Assembly (NCBI GenBank): GCA_902168105.1 | Contig: CABHOY010000055.1 | Span: forward strand, 310,001-374,000 | Origin: an uncultured Flavihumibacter sp. | GTDB taxonomy: Bacteria > Bacteroidota > Bacteroidia > Chitinophagales > Chitinophagaceae | DNA: 64,000 nucleotides | Direction of reading: 5' to 3' | In this document: piece after piece, positions 53,419 through 62,820 of the stretch | How positions within the stretch are numbered: position 1 is the stretch's first letter | How the letters are laid out: every line of letters begins with the position of its first letter | Program-made: the position numbers and the translations under genes | Notes under the pieces: generated by a model | Databases searched by the model: none | Seen by the model: only the letters and a program-made list of their open reading frames with translations | What the model was told of the DNA's origin: nothing

Positions 53419-54519
53419 TTACAACAACTCAGCTAACGCCTCTTTTGAAAAACCTTTCAACTCCGACGTCCTTTCCTCTTTGATCTTTTTCACCCAGTTA
53501 GGATCAGCGAGAATAGGCCTTCCAACAGCAACCAGGTCAAAATCTCCACGGTCAAACCGGCGTATCAGTTCATCCAGTGAATCAGGAGCTGAGCTCTCAC
53601 CTTTAAATGCTGCCAGAAACTCACCGTTCAATCCAACTGAACCAACAGTAATAGTAGCTTTACCGGTGATCTTTTTTGCCCATCCTGCAAAATTTAGATC
53701 AGAACCCTCAAATTCAGGCTCCCAGAAACGGCGCTGTGAACAATGGAAAATATCCACGCCAGCATCCGCCATCGGCTGTAACCAGGACTCCATTTCCGCA
53801 GGATCTAGCGCAAGTTTGTTCGTGTAGTCATAAGGCTTCCACTGCGACAAACGAATGATAACGGCAAAGTCATCACCTACGCGTCTCCGCACTTCCTTAA
53901 TGACTTCAATGGCAAATCTTGACCGCTCTGCCAGCGTTTTACCACCATAGTTATCAGTCCGCAGATTTGTCTTTTCAGAGAAGAACTGATCTATCAGGTA
54001 ATTATGCGCACCATGTAACTCCACACAATCAAATCCAAGGCGTTTGGCATCTGCCGCAGCATCGCCATAAGCCTTGATCGTATCTGCAATATTCTTTTCG
54101 GACATCGCCAGACCATTCGTATTATCCGGCCTGTTAATACCCGAAGGACCTTCAAAAGGAGTGAGGGGCAACCAGCCGGAATGATGATTGTCCATCACGC
54201 CCTGATGCCATATCTGTGGCCCCATACTGCCACCTGCTGCATGTACGCCATTAATGACCTGTCGCCAGCCATTGAGAGAGTTCTCCCCATGAAAACGGGG
54301 TATATTAGGGTCAGCAGAAGATGCAGCGCGGTTAATGACCGTACCCTCAGAAAGGATCAAGCCAACCTCACCCTCTGCACGGCGGCGGTAATAACCTGCT
54401 ACATTATCGCCAGGTACTCCATTAGGTGAAAAAGACCTCGTCATCGGGGCCATCACAATCCTGTTTTTTATGTTCAGCGACTTAAGGCTGAAGGGCTTAA
54501 ATAAGCTCAGATTACTCAT
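53419..54519 (-). CDS. Old Yellow Enzyme family NADH:flavin oxidoreductase / alkene reductase
   Basis: 366 residues. FMN-binding TIM barrel: SLFKPFSLKSLNIKNRIVMA, PMTRSFSPNGVP, ELHGAHNYLIDQFFSEKTN with substrate-binding His/Asn, ADAGVDIFHCSQR and VAVGRPILADPNWVKK. Reduces alpha,beta-unsaturated carbonyls with NAD(P)H; specific substrate unknown. Confidence 0.93.
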   Translation of the reverse strand: MSNLSLFKPFSLKSLNIKNRIVMAPMTRSFSPNGVPGDNVAGYYRRRAEGEVGLILSEGTVINRAASSADPNIPRFHGENSLNGWRQVINGVHAAGGSMGPQIWHQGVMDNHHSGWLPLTPFEGPSGINRPDNTNGLAMSEKNIADTIKAYGDAAADAKRLGFDCVELHGAHNYLIDQFFSEKTNLRTDNYGGKTLAERSRFAIEVIKEVRRRVGDDFAVIIRLSQWKPYDYTNKLALDPAEMESWLQPMADAGVDIFHCSQRRFWEPEFEGSDLNFAGWAKKITGKATITVGSVGLNGEFLAAFKGESSAPDSLDELIRRFDRGDFDLVAVGRPILADPNWVKKIKEERTSELKGFSKEALAELL

Positions 54520-54768
54520 TCTGTTTACATTTATGTTTACGTTGCCCGGGGAAGGCCTAAAAGAATTTCAAAACAAATATATCGGAGATTTCCGAAATGC
54601 CAATTATATTTTATTCATGAGTAGTATGGAGCGGGCTAAAATTCATTTGAGATCTGAAGAAAATTTTGTAGTTTGCTATAGAGAGAATATAAAGAACACC
54701 CCAAAAACATTTATAGAACAGATAAGTCATTCTCTCCCCAAAAAGTTAGTACCCCAAATAATGCTTCG

Positions 54769-55014
54769 ATGAGTATTTCTCCCTCTTCACCCTTGAAAGA
54801 GCGTTACAGAGACGCCAGGGAAAAATTATTGCAGATTCCCGGAGTAACGTCAGTAAGCCTTGGATATAAAGAAACCGGGAAAGACCTGACAGACCAATTT
54901 GGCTTGCGTGTATACGTGCAGCAAAAGAAAAGCGCGGCAGAAGTACCGGTATCAGAAATGATCCCCACCGAGATTAACGGCCTTACAACAGACGTTGTCC
55001 AGTCGCAGGTATAG
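54769..55014 (+). CDS. free-standing N-terminal domain related to the adjacent trypsin-like protease
   Basis: 81 residues: REKLLQIPGVTSVSLGYKET, LTDQFGLRVYVQQKKSAAEV, MIPTEINGLTTDVV. It aligns with residues ~20-90 of the following protease (EVLLKIPGVHHVSIGLKEVN, CIRIYVQEKK, VLPSEINGIPTDV). No signal peptide. It is therefore a stand-alone copy of the protease pro-domain, 91 bases upstream, and could regulate or bind the protease. Confidence 0.78.
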   Translation: MSISPSSPLKERYRDAREKLLQIPGVTSVSLGYKETGKDLTDQFGLRVYVQQKKSAAEVPVSEMIPTEINGLTTDVVQSQV

Positions 55015-55105
55015 CCCGTCGATCCACTCATTCATCACACACATTTGCAATACACCCTTTGAATAGCGATCTTTAGACAAAACAAGCAGACAAAACACGA
55101 AAAAT

Positions 55106-56185
55106 ATGAAATCGAGAGAGCAACTGCAACGGGAAAACGAAATGATCCAGGACATGCTGAAAAATGGCGTGGAAGAGGTCCTACTCAAGATTCCCGGTGT
55201 ACATCACGTTAGCATCGGCCTGAAAGAAGTCAACGGGCACATTACTGATACACTCTGCATCAGGATCTATGTCCAAGAGAAAAAACACAACAGCCTTTTG
55301 TCGGCAGAGGAAGTCCTGCCGTCAGAGATCAATGGCATCCCCACAGATGTCAATATTATTCCAAGCTTTAACGCATCTGTAGATAAGAACACTTATCGTC
55401 CGCTCAAAGGCGGTATTCAGCTTACTAACCGTATTGTCGTGCAGGATCCGGAAAGCTTTGGCAATGAAATTGCTCACGGTACTCTGGGCTGCCTGGCTAC
55501 AGACAATGAAAGCGGCAAGCCTGTTCTGCTAAGTAACTGGCATGTGCTGATGGCTAACAATGCGAAAGTAGGCGATAAAATATTCCAGCCGGCCCCTCTT
55601 ACAATACCGGATGTCAATTTAGACCAATTGCCATATTACCCTAAAGATGAGGTCAATGCTGTGGGTAGTATCATGAAGGCGACCATTAACAGTAAAGTCG
55701 ACGCGGCGATCGCACTAATAGATTATCCCCGCATTAACGGCGATTCCCAATGGATTAATGAGATCAACGGATTGAGCGTGGGCGGAAAACCTGAAAAGAA
55801 TGTGATCGTTGGTTTAGCTACCGCCATTGCCGGACAAACAGTCTTTAAAGTAGGAGAGGTGTCGGGACGTACGGAAGGAAGAATAGTAGATGTCAATTAT
55901 CCTACGACCACTTTTCCCATAGAAGGCGTAAACCGCACATTCACCGGACAGATTGCAATTCAGGCTTTAACTCCCTCCCAGCATTTCTCAGAGAAAGGTG
56001 ATTCTGGCTCCGCGATCATTGATATACATAACAACATCGTCGGTTTGTTATTCGCCAGCAACGGCAACGCAAACCCGCAGATCACACTGGCCAACCACAT
56101 CACTGACGTAGTCGCAGCCTTGAATATCAGCATCAATTTCTCGTCTGACAATGTGCCATCAGGTCTTCACAAACAGGCGCAATAG
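55106..56185 (+). CDS. trypsin-like serine protease with its own N-terminal regulatory domain
   Basis: 359 residues, no signal peptide. N-terminal domain ~15-95, then a chymotrypsin-fold peptidase: His146 in LSNWHVLM, Asp199 in VDAAIAL, Ser300 in GDSGSAII, with TLGCLATDN opening and GLLFASNGN near the end. Resembles bacterial Nal1-like proteases. Likely intracellular. Pairs with the free pro-domain gene upstream. Confidence 0.9.
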   Translation: MKSREQLQRENEMIQDMLKNGVEEVLLKIPGVHHVSIGLKEVNGHITDTLCIRIYVQEKKHNSLLSAEEVLPSEINGIPTDVNIIPSFNASVDKNTYRPLKGGIQLTNRIVVQDPESFGNEIAHGTLGCLATDNESGKPVLLSNWHVLMANNAKVGDKIFQPAPLTIPDVNLDQLPYYPKDEVNAVGSIMKATINSKVDAAIALIDYPRINGDSQWINEINGLSVGGKPEKNVIVGLATAIAGQTVFKVGEVSGRTEGRIVDVNYPTTTFPIEGVNRTFTGQIAIQALTPSQHFSEKGDSGSAIIDIHNNIVGLLFASNGNANPQITLANHITDVVAALNISINFSSDNVPSGLHKQAQ

Positions 56186-56293
56186 CTTAGTCAGGAACTA
56201 TAGATTAATGAGCAAGATTTGATCAGATATGGTCACCATAAAGAGGACTAAGAGAGGCTCAGAGTTCGGAAGCTGACTATAAAGATAGCCGTT

Positions 56294-56328
56294 TGGGGTA
56301 GAGCCTACAATCCCACCTCGAACCGGCG
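56294..56328 (+). repeat. remnant end of the dispersed palindromic repeat, copy D
   Basis: The last ~35 bases of the family in the orientation of copy B: GGTAGAGCCTACAATCCCACCTCGAACCGG aligns with the terminal GGTACAGCCCGAAGTCCCACCTCAAACCG of copy A (reverse strand). The rest of the element is missing, so it is either truncated or a distant half-copy. It lies between the protease and the Lrp regulator. Confidence 0.6.
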
Positions 56329-56352
56329 GCATCCCGAACCGCATATGCAAAC

Positions 56353-56838
56353 TCAACGCTTCAACAGCATCAGATCCGGCTGCGCATACTTATACACCTT
56401 GAAATAAATCGTCGTATTCGTTTGATACACGCCGTCAAACGTCGATAGCTGGTCAACAAACATTAACAGATGATCATTATCCCGGCACATGACATTTACC
56501 TCCAGGTCATAAGCGCCCGATGTCATTGCCAGAAAACTCACTTCCGGCAAACCAGCGATCTTCTTCGCCACCGACTCCTTCATGGTGGCAGGCCTGACAT
56601 AAACCGCAATATGTGCGTAAGACCGGAAGCCTACTTTCTCCGGGTCAACCCGGCCGATAATACTGATAGTCCCGTCTTCGATCAGCCGGTTAAATCGCGT
56701 TCGGACTGTACCAATAGACACGTTAAGCTTTTCAGCAATGACTGTAAATGAGACCCTGCCATCCTGCTGTAGGTAGGTTAAGATAGAGAAATCCAGGTCG
56801 TCCAGAGGGATCTTATCAGCGGATTTAGTTTTTCCCAT
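56353..56838 (-). CDS. Lrp/AsnC family regulator
   Basis: 161 residues. HTH (~18-65: LDFSILTYLQQDGRVSFTVI, AEKLNVSIGTVRTRFNRLIED) and the AsnC ligand-binding domain (YAHIAVYVRPATMKESVAKK, MTSGAYDLEVNVMCRDNDHLL). Divergent from the pyrimidine-catabolism genes with a 130-bp shared region, so it most likely controls them, perhaps sensing beta-alanine or a pyrimidine breakdown product (inference). Confidence 0.9.
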   Translation of the reverse strand: MGKTKSADKIPLDDLDFSILTYLQQDGRVSFTVIAEKLNVSIGTVRTRFNRLIEDGTISIIGRVDPEKVGFRSYAHIAVYVRPATMKESVAKKIAGLPEVSFLAMTSGAYDLEVNVMCRDNDHLLMFVDQLSTFDGVYQTNTTIYFKVYKYAQPDLMLLKR

Positions 56839-56895
56839 TTCTCTTGAATAATAGGAGTTAAATGAAATGTGCAGAAATGATAGAAAATACGTACT

Positions 56896-56907
56896 AAATG
56901 TACATTT
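56896..56907. promoter_or_regulatory. palindrome in the Lrp-mmsA control region
   Basis: AAATGTACATTT, a perfect 12-bp palindrome flanked by AT-rich sequence, 58 bases from the Lrp start and 62 from the dehydrogenase start; a candidate Lrp operator. Confidence 0.5.
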
Positions 56908-56968
56908 TTTTCAGTAAATTAAGGGTATCGTATAAAAAATGCATTCATAACCCAAACTCCCCAAGGCA

Positions 56969-58426
56969 ATGAAATACGAACGGGTAAGGAATTTCATTAA
57001 TGGAAGCTTTAAAGAAGTATCATCACAACGTACGCTACCTATCATCTCTCCATCAGATGGAAGTATACTGGCAGAAATGCCCTGCTCAACCGCTGCGGAT
57101 GTAAATGATGCGGTACAGGCCGCAAAAGCAGCTTTCCCAGGTTGGAGCAAAACGCCCATCAAAGAAAGAGTACAGGTCTTTTTCAGATATAAATATTTAT
57201 TAGAACAACACCTGCAGGAGCTTTCTGCACTGGTCAGCGAAGAAAATGGAAAGACGATGACGGAGGCCATAGCAGAAGTCGACAAGTGTATAGAACTGAC
57301 CGAATTTGCTACTTCGCTGCCGCAGTTGATCACGGGTGAGGTATTGGAGGTAAGCGCCGGTGTGGAGTGTCGTACATCGCATATACCACTGGGCGTGGTT
57401 GCTTCCATCGTACCGTTTAATTTTCCCGCAATGGTGCCCAACTGGACAATTCCCAATGCCATCGCCCTGGGCAATTGTATGATCATGAAACCGTCTGATA
57501 AAGTACCCCTCAGTCTTGCTGTCCTGGCGCGTTTGCTGAAAGAAGCCGGATTGCCGGATGGAGTATTGAATATAGTAAATGGTGATAGTGAAGTAGTGGA
57601 TGCTATCTGCGATCATCCCGACATCGAAGCAGTCTCCTTCGTAGGATCTACTAAGGTGGCCAAAATAGTATACCAGCGTGCAACACAACACCTGAAGCGT
57701 TGCCTGGCGCTGGGAGGTGCGAAGAATCACCTGCTCGTCCTGCCGGACGCTAAACCGGGTATGACGGCACAAAATGTGGCTGCGTCTATGAGCGGTTGCG
57801 CCGGACAACGTTGCATGGCTGCATCAGCCATGATAGGCGTGGGACAGATCGACCATATTGTAGACCTTGTATGTGAAGAAGTGAAGAAGATCGTACCGGG
57901 ACAAAATCTCGGCGCGGTTATCAGCAAGGAATCAAAGGAAAGAATAGAAAAATACATCACCGAAGCTGAAGCACAGGGAGCCAGGATCCTCGTAGATGGC
58001 CGCGGTGTAAAAGTAAGCGGAAAGGAAAACGGTACCTACGTTGGCCCTACCGTCATTGACTATGTCACCGCAGATATGGCGGTTGCAAAAGAAGAGATCT
58101 TCGGCCCGGTTATCAGCATCATGCGTACCAATACAGTCGATGAAGCACTTCGTATCGAAAATGCTAATCCTTATGGTAATGCGGCCTCCGTGTTCACTCA
58201 AAACGGCGGTATGGCCCGTTACATCGCAGAGAGGGCCAATGCCGGTATGATCGGCGTCAATGTCGGCGTGCCCGTACCCCGCGAGCCTTTCTCCTTCGGA
58301 GGATGGAACGAAAGCAAATTCGGCGTGGGAGATATCACCGGCAAAAGCTCCATAGAATTCTGGACGAAGTTAAAGAAGAGTACTACCAAATGGAATCCCG
58401 AAGAAGGCGTCAACTGGATGAGTTAG
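56969..58426 (+). CDS. mmsA: CoA-acylating (methyl)malonate-semialdehyde dehydrogenase
   Basis: 485 residues of the aldehyde dehydrogenase superfamily, MmsA type. NAD-binding and catalytic blocks: IVPFNFPAMVPNWTIPNAIA, AVSFVGSTKVAKI-like VSFVGSTKVAK, FALGGAKNHL-like LALGGAKNHL, catalytic Cys282 in GCAGQRCMAAS, and C-terminal NVGVPVPREPFSFGGW. It converts malonate or methylmalonate semialdehyde to acetyl-CoA or propionyl-CoA, the last step after the aminotransferase downstream. First gene of the cluster. Confidence 0.93.
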   Translation: MKYERVRNFINGSFKEVSSQRTLPIISPSDGSILAEMPCSTAADVNDAVQAAKAAFPGWSKTPIKERVQVFFRYKYLLEQHLQELSALVSEENGKTMTEAIAEVDKCIELTEFATSLPQLITGEVLEVSAGVECRTSHIPLGVVASIVPFNFPAMVPNWTIPNAIALGNCMIMKPSDKVPLSLAVLARLLKEAGLPDGVLNIVNGDSEVVDAICDHPDIEAVSFVGSTKVAKIVYQRATQHLKRCLALGGAKNHLLVLPDAKPGMTAQNVAASMSGCAGQRCMAASAMIGVGQIDHIVDLVCEEVKKIVPGQNLGAVISKESKERIEKYITEAEAQGARILVDGRGVKVSGKENGTYVGPTVIDYVTADMAVAKEEIFGPVISIMRTNTVDEALRIENANPYGNAASVFTQNGGMARYIAERANAGMIGVNVGVPVPREPFSFGGWNESKFGVGDITGKSSIEFWTKLKKSTTKWNPEEGVNWMS

Positions 58427-58453
58427 TATTATTGTTCAATTTAAACGACTGGT

Positions 58454-59812
58454 ATGTCAGAGACAGAGACTATATCTCACGCACAGGAAATTATCCAGGA
58501 TAACCTGGACTATACCTTATTCTCATGGAGCAAACAGAAAGGTATCGCACCTATTGCCATAAAATACGCCGCTGGCGTATATCTCTATGATTATGACGAC
58601 AAACGTTATCTGGATTTCTCTTCAGGACTCATCAATGTCAACATCGGCCACGGCCATCCACGGGTCACAGCCGCTGTTATGAAACAGATGCAGGAAGTCA
58701 GTTATGTTACTCCCGGATGTGTAACAGAAGTTCGCGGTAAATTAGGTCGTAAACTCGCGGAGATCACACCCGGCGACCTGAAGAAAACATTGTTCACCGT
58801 CTGCGGCGCCAGTGCTATAGAGAACGCGATCAAACTCGCCCGTCTCTATACTGGCCGGCATAAGATCATCGCCCGTTACCGGGCTTTCCATGGAGCTTCG
58901 GCCGCCGCTATGACTGCCGGAGGTGATCCCCGTAAATTGCCGCATGACGCACAACAGACGCCGAACATCGTACATGTCGAAGATCCTTACTGTTACCGTT
59001 GTCCGTTCGGAAAGGAAATACGCACCTGCAACCGAGAATGTGTCAGCCATATTGAAAGGGTGATCCAGTTCGAAGGACCCGAAAACGTGGCCGCCATCCT
59101 GATGGAAGGAGAGAGCGGCTCTTCCGGTTGTATAAAATACCCGCCGGATTATCTGCAGAAGGTCAGGGCCATTTGCGACAAATACGGCATCCTGCTTATC
59201 GCAGATGAAGTCATGAGCGGTTTCGGCAGAACAGGAAAATGGTTCGCCTGCGACCTGCACGGCGTAGTTCCCGATATGATCGCTACGGCGAAAGGTATTA
59301 CCGCCGGATATATCCCCCTTGGTGCATTGATCGTCAGTGATAAAATAGCGGCCCATTTCGATGATAAAATACTCTGGCTGGGGCTTACCTATTCCGCGCA
59401 TCCTGTAGCCTGCGCAGCGGCGCTGGAAGTGCTGAACATTTATGAAGACGAACATCTCATTGAGAACGCTGCAGCTATGGGCACATATATCGAGCAGGAG
59501 GTGGAACGTATGAAACAGCACCATCCCTGTATTGGCGATTTCAGGAACACCGGTCTGCTGGGTTGTATAGAGCTGGTAAAAGACCGGAATAGCAGAGAAC
59601 CTATGGTACCTTTCAACGCAAGGCCGGAGGAAATGGCGGTGATGAACCGGATTGCCTCCCGCCTCAGACAATTGGGTATGTACGCTTTTGTTCGCTGGAA
59701 CTATGTATTTATTGCACCACCTTTAAGCATTACGCAGGCACAGGTGGATGAAGGACTGGCAATGATCTCAGATGCATTGTCTATTGCCGATGAATATGTT
59801 ATCTTAGGATAA
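58454..59812 (+). CDS. class III aminotransferase (beta-alanine / beta-aminoisobutyrate type)
   Basis: 452 residues. PLP-dependent fold type I: RYLDFSSGLINVNIGHGHP, GASAIENAIKLAR, YRAFHGASAAAMTAGGDPRK, ADEVMSGFGRTGKWFA, PLP Lys280 in TAKGITAGY and GLTYSAHPVACAAA. The Cys-rich insert YCYRCPFGKEIRTCNRECV is unusual and may bind metal or a disulfide. Context between mmsA and the pyrimidine genes indicates beta-alanine/BAIB:2-oxo-acid transamination. Confidence 0.9.
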   Translation: MSETETISHAQEIIQDNLDYTLFSWSKQKGIAPIAIKYAAGVYLYDYDDKRYLDFSSGLINVNIGHGHPRVTAAVMKQMQEVSYVTPGCVTEVRGKLGRKLAEITPGDLKKTLFTVCGASAIENAIKLARLYTGRHKIIARYRAFHGASAAAMTAGGDPRKLPHDAQQTPNIVHVEDPYCYRCPFGKEIRTCNRECVSHIERVIQFEGPENVAAILMEGESGSSGCIKYPPDYLQKVRAICDKYGILLIADEVMSGFGRTGKWFACDLHGVVPDMIATAKGITAGYIPLGALIVSDKIAAHFDDKILWLGLTYSAHPVACAAALEVLNIYEDEHLIENAAAMGTYIEQEVERMKQHHPCIGDFRNTGLLGCIELVKDRNSREPMVPFNARPEEMAVMNRIASRLRQLGMYAFVRWNYVFIAPPLSITQAQVDEGLAMISDALSIADEYVILG

Positions 59813-59895
59813 CTAACTGATGATGTACAGCCACTGATGAATGGCAGCCCCGAACGCTGATAAACGTCCGAAAAAGCTTAAGTAATCTGATAAAC

Positions 59896-61425
59896 ATGAT
59901 GGACACCCAAAACCATGATATCAACCAGCAGATTCCCCGCTCCGCACTCTATAGTGAGGATCTTGCCCCTGTACCTCCTTCCCGGCGCACCTGGAATACC
60001 TGGAACTATGCCAGCCTATGGATCAGTATGAGTCTGTGTATCCCAACCTACATGCTGGCCAGCTCTCTCATAGAAGGCGGCATGAACTGGTGGCAGGCGA
60101 TCCTGACGATCTTCGCCGGTAATACTGTTGTACTCATTCCAATGATCTTAAACGGTCATGCCGGTGCTAAATACGGCATTCCCTTCCCTGTATTTGCAAG
60201 GGCCAGTTTTGGCACTAAAGGAGCTAACATACCCGCTATGCTGCGTGCTATTGTCGCCTGCGGATGGTTCGGTATCCAGACCTGGATCGGTGGCTTCGCC
60301 CTATACCAGATGCTACAATTGTGGATTCCCGGACTGGCCACCTTACCGGGCGTGTTTCCTGCATCTTTCGGGCTTGCCACAGGCCCTGCCATTTGTTTTT
60401 TGCTGTTCTGGCTATTGAATATGTATATCGTTTATCTGGGAATAGAAAGCATTCGCAAACTGCTTGTGTTCAAAGCCATCTTTTTACCAATAGCCGTACT
60501 GGCATTGCTTTTTTGGGCAATAAACGCAGTTGACGGTGGATTGGGACCGATCCTTGAACAACCTTCGAAGTTTACCTCCAATGCCGCCTTCTGGGCGTTC
60601 TTTATTCCCGGACTAACAGGCATGGTGGGCTTCTGGGCTACGCTTTCTTTGAATATCCCCGACTTTACCCGTTATGCCGTCAGCCAGAAAGCACAGATAA
60701 AAGGACAGGCTTTAGGACTGCCTCCTTCAATGACACTGTTCTCGTTCATAGGCGTGGTAGTAACCTCCGCCACAACCATCGTATATGGTACCACGATATG
60801 GGACCCGGTTGTACTGGCAGGTAAGTTCGATAACAAAATACTGGTCAGCATCGCCATGATAGCGGTGGCTATCTCAACGCTGGCTACCAATATCGCAGCA
60901 AATATTATCAGCCCCGCCAACGATTTCGCCAATCTGGCCCCGAAGAAGATCAATTTCCGTATAGGTGGATATATCACTGGGATCATCGGAATACTTATTT
61001 TCCCCTGGAAATTGGTCGCCGACCCTACTGGGTATATATTCACCTGGCTGGTTGGTTATTCGGGCTTATTAGGCCCCGTAGGTGGCATTATGATCACCGA
61101 TTACTACCTGATACGTAAGCAGCAGTTGGTAGTAGATGAATTATATCAGCCAAAAGGAACCTACAGCTTTTCTAATGGTTTCAACAGATATGCCATGATA
61201 GCACTGCTACTGGGGATCGTGCCTAACATTCCCGGTTTCCTCACCACAGTTAAAGTCATATCCCGGGACGCTACCCCCGGTTGGATCACTCAGTTATACA
61301 GTTATGCATGGTTCGTAGGATTCTTTGTTTCCGGGATCAGCTATTACCTCATCATGCGTTCTTATCGTATCATTACCACCACCGGAAAAAATAAGGAGGA
61401 GATCAATTATGTCACTGCTGATTAA
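59896..61425 (+). CDS. NCS1 family nucleobase:cation symporter
   Basis: 509 residues with about 12 TM helices. NCS1 pattern: NYASLWISMSLCIPTYMLAS, GGMNWWQAILTIFAGNTVVL, GIPFPVFARASFGTKGANIP, ACGWFGIQTWIGG, NIPDFTRYAVS, ANIISPANDFANLAP. Expected to import uracil, thymine, allantoin or hydantoins. Within this cluster uracil/thymine is likely. ATG ATG at the start; either could serve. Confidence 0.93.
   Translation: MMDTQNHDINQQIPRSALYSEDLAPVPPSRRTWNTWNYASLWISMSLCIPTYMLASSLIEGGMNWWQAILTIFAGNTVVLIPMILNGHAGAKYGIPFPVFARASFGTKGANIPAMLRAIVACGWFGIQTWIGGFALYQMLQLWIPGLATLPGVFPASFGLATGPAICFLLFWLLNMYIVYLGIESIRKLLVFKAIFLPIAVLALLFWAINAVDGGLGPILEQPSKFTSNAAFWAFFIPGLTGMVGFWATLSLNIPDFTRYAVSQKAQIKGQALGLPPSMTLFSFIGVVVTSATTIVYGTTIWDPVVLAGKFDNKILVSIAMIAVAISTLATNIAANIISPANDFANLAPKKINFRIGGYITGIIGILIFPWKLVADPTGYIFTWLVGYSGLLGPVGGIMITDYYLIRKQQLVVDELYQPKGTYSFSNGFNRYAMIALLLGIVPNIPGFLTTVKVISRDATPGWITQLYSYAWFVGFFVSGISYYLIMRSYRIITTTGKNKEEINYVTAD
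61393..61400 (+). promoter_or_regulatory. strong Shine-Dalgarno of the dihydropyrimidinase gene
   Basis: AAGGAGGA, 8 bases before the ATG at 61409 and inside the transporter's coding region. It decides the start over the in-frame upstream opening at 61325. Bacteroidota genes rarely show such a strong site. Confidence 0.75.
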
Positions 61426-62791
61426 AAACGGAAGGATCATTACCGCCACTGATGATTATGTTGCGGATATCTTAGTGGAAGGTGAACAGGTTGTTGCTAT
61501 CGGGAAAGACCTTATCGCCGATGCTGAACGCGTCATCGATGCTTCCGGTCTGCTCGTCATGCCCGGAGGAATTGATCCTCACGTACATCTGGACATGCCT
61601 TTTATGGGCACCTTTTCCAGTGATACACACGAAACTGGCACCAGGGCCGCCCTTTTTGGGGGAACAACTACAGTGATCGATTTTGTGCTGCAGAAACAAG
61701 GACACTCCCTGAGGGAAGCACTGGACGAATGGAACAGCAGGGCAGCTGGCACCGCCGTAGGCGATTATAGTTTTCATATGGCCGTGACCGATTTTAATGC
61801 CAATACCAAAGCGGAAATAAAGACAATGGTACTTGAGGAAGGTATTACCTCCTTTAAGACCTTTATGGCTTATAAAGGTGCACTGATGATCGACGACCGG
61901 CAGATGACCGCATTAATGCAGGAAGTAAAGCTGCATGGTGGCATGGTCACCGTGCACGCTACCAACGGCGATGTAATTGATTACCTTATCGCAAAACACC
62001 TGGCCGAAGGGAAAACCTCGCCGTTATATCATTACATCTCTCAGCCGGAAGTGACAGAGGCCGAAGCCTCCTCCCGTTTTACAGATCTTGCCAATTACAC
62101 AGGGTGTCCCGCTTACATTGTACATCTTACCTGCGAAGGTGCGCTGAACGCTGTACGCAATGCCACCCGCAGGAATCAGAAAGTCTTCGTGGAAACCTGT
62201 ATCCAGTATCTTTTGCTCGATGCCTCAAACTACGACAAAGGCTTCGAAAGCGCGAAGTGGGTCATGAGTCCACCCCTCCGGGAACTGAAAGACCAGGAAA
62301 CATTATGGGCCGGTATCAACCAGGGGATCGTCAACATTGTAGCCACCGACCATTGTCCTTTTATGTGGAAACAAAAACTGATGGGCGAACATGATTTCTC
62401 AAAGATCCCCAATGGTCACCCAGCCATTGAAAACAGGATGGAACTATTGTTCAGCGAAGGGGTTAACAAGAATAGGATCTCACTGAATAAATACGTGGAA
62501 GTAGCCTGTACTAATCCAGCGAAGATCTTTGGCATGTTCCCCCGCAAAGGAACGATCGCTGTCGGCAGTGACGCAGATATCATCATCTTCGACCCTCAAC
62601 AGAAACATACCATTTCCGCCGCTACCCATCACATGAATGTCGACTATTCCGCTTATGAAGGATGGGAACTGACAGGTAAAGTGAAAACCGTACTGTTGCG
62701 GGGAAAGGTAGCAATTGATAACAACGAATGCCTGGTATCCAGGGGCTACGGCCAATTCATTAAGCGTAATAAAGTCAGCGGAAAGATCTGA
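61409..62791 (+). CDS. dihydropyrimidinase / D-hydantoinase
   Basis: 460 residues from the ATG at 61409, which overlaps the transporter stop by 17 bases. Amidohydrolase with metal ligands GGIDPHVHLDM, carbamylated Lys in FKTFMAYKG, His ligands in TVHATNGD and AYIVHLTCEGAL, Asp in IVATDHCPF, and C-terminal KGTIAVGSDADIIIFDP. Hydrolyses dihydrouracil/dihydrothymine to N-carbamoyl-beta-amino acids. Confidence 0.95.
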   Translation: MSLLIKNGRIITATDDYVADILVEGEQVVAIGKDLIADAERVIDASGLLVMPGGIDPHVHLDMPFMGTFSSDTHETGTRAALFGGTTTVIDFVLQKQGHSLREALDEWNSRAAGTAVGDYSFHMAVTDFNANTKAEIKTMVLEEGITSFKTFMAYKGALMIDDRQMTALMQEVKLHGGMVTVHATNGDVIDYLIAKHLAEGKTSPLYHYISQPEVTEAEASSRFTDLANYTGCPAYIVHLTCEGALNAVRNATRRNQKVFVETCIQYLLLDASNYDKGFESAKWVMSPPLRELKDQETLWAGINQGIVNIVATDHCPFMWKQKLMGEHDFSKIPNGHPAIENRMELLFSEGVNKNRISLNKYVEVACTNPAKIFGMFPRKGTIAVGSDADIIIFDPQQKHTISAATHHMNVDYSAYEGWELTGKVKTVLLRGKVAIDNNECLVSRGYGQFIKRNKVSGKI

Positions 62792-62820
62792 ATAAATTCA
62801 TTACCCTAAAATAGATCCTC

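Noticed and set aside
54470..54772. 100-codon frame (plus) before the pro-domain gene
   Set aside because: Overlaps the start of the Old Yellow Enzyme gene on the other strand and has no recognisable features.
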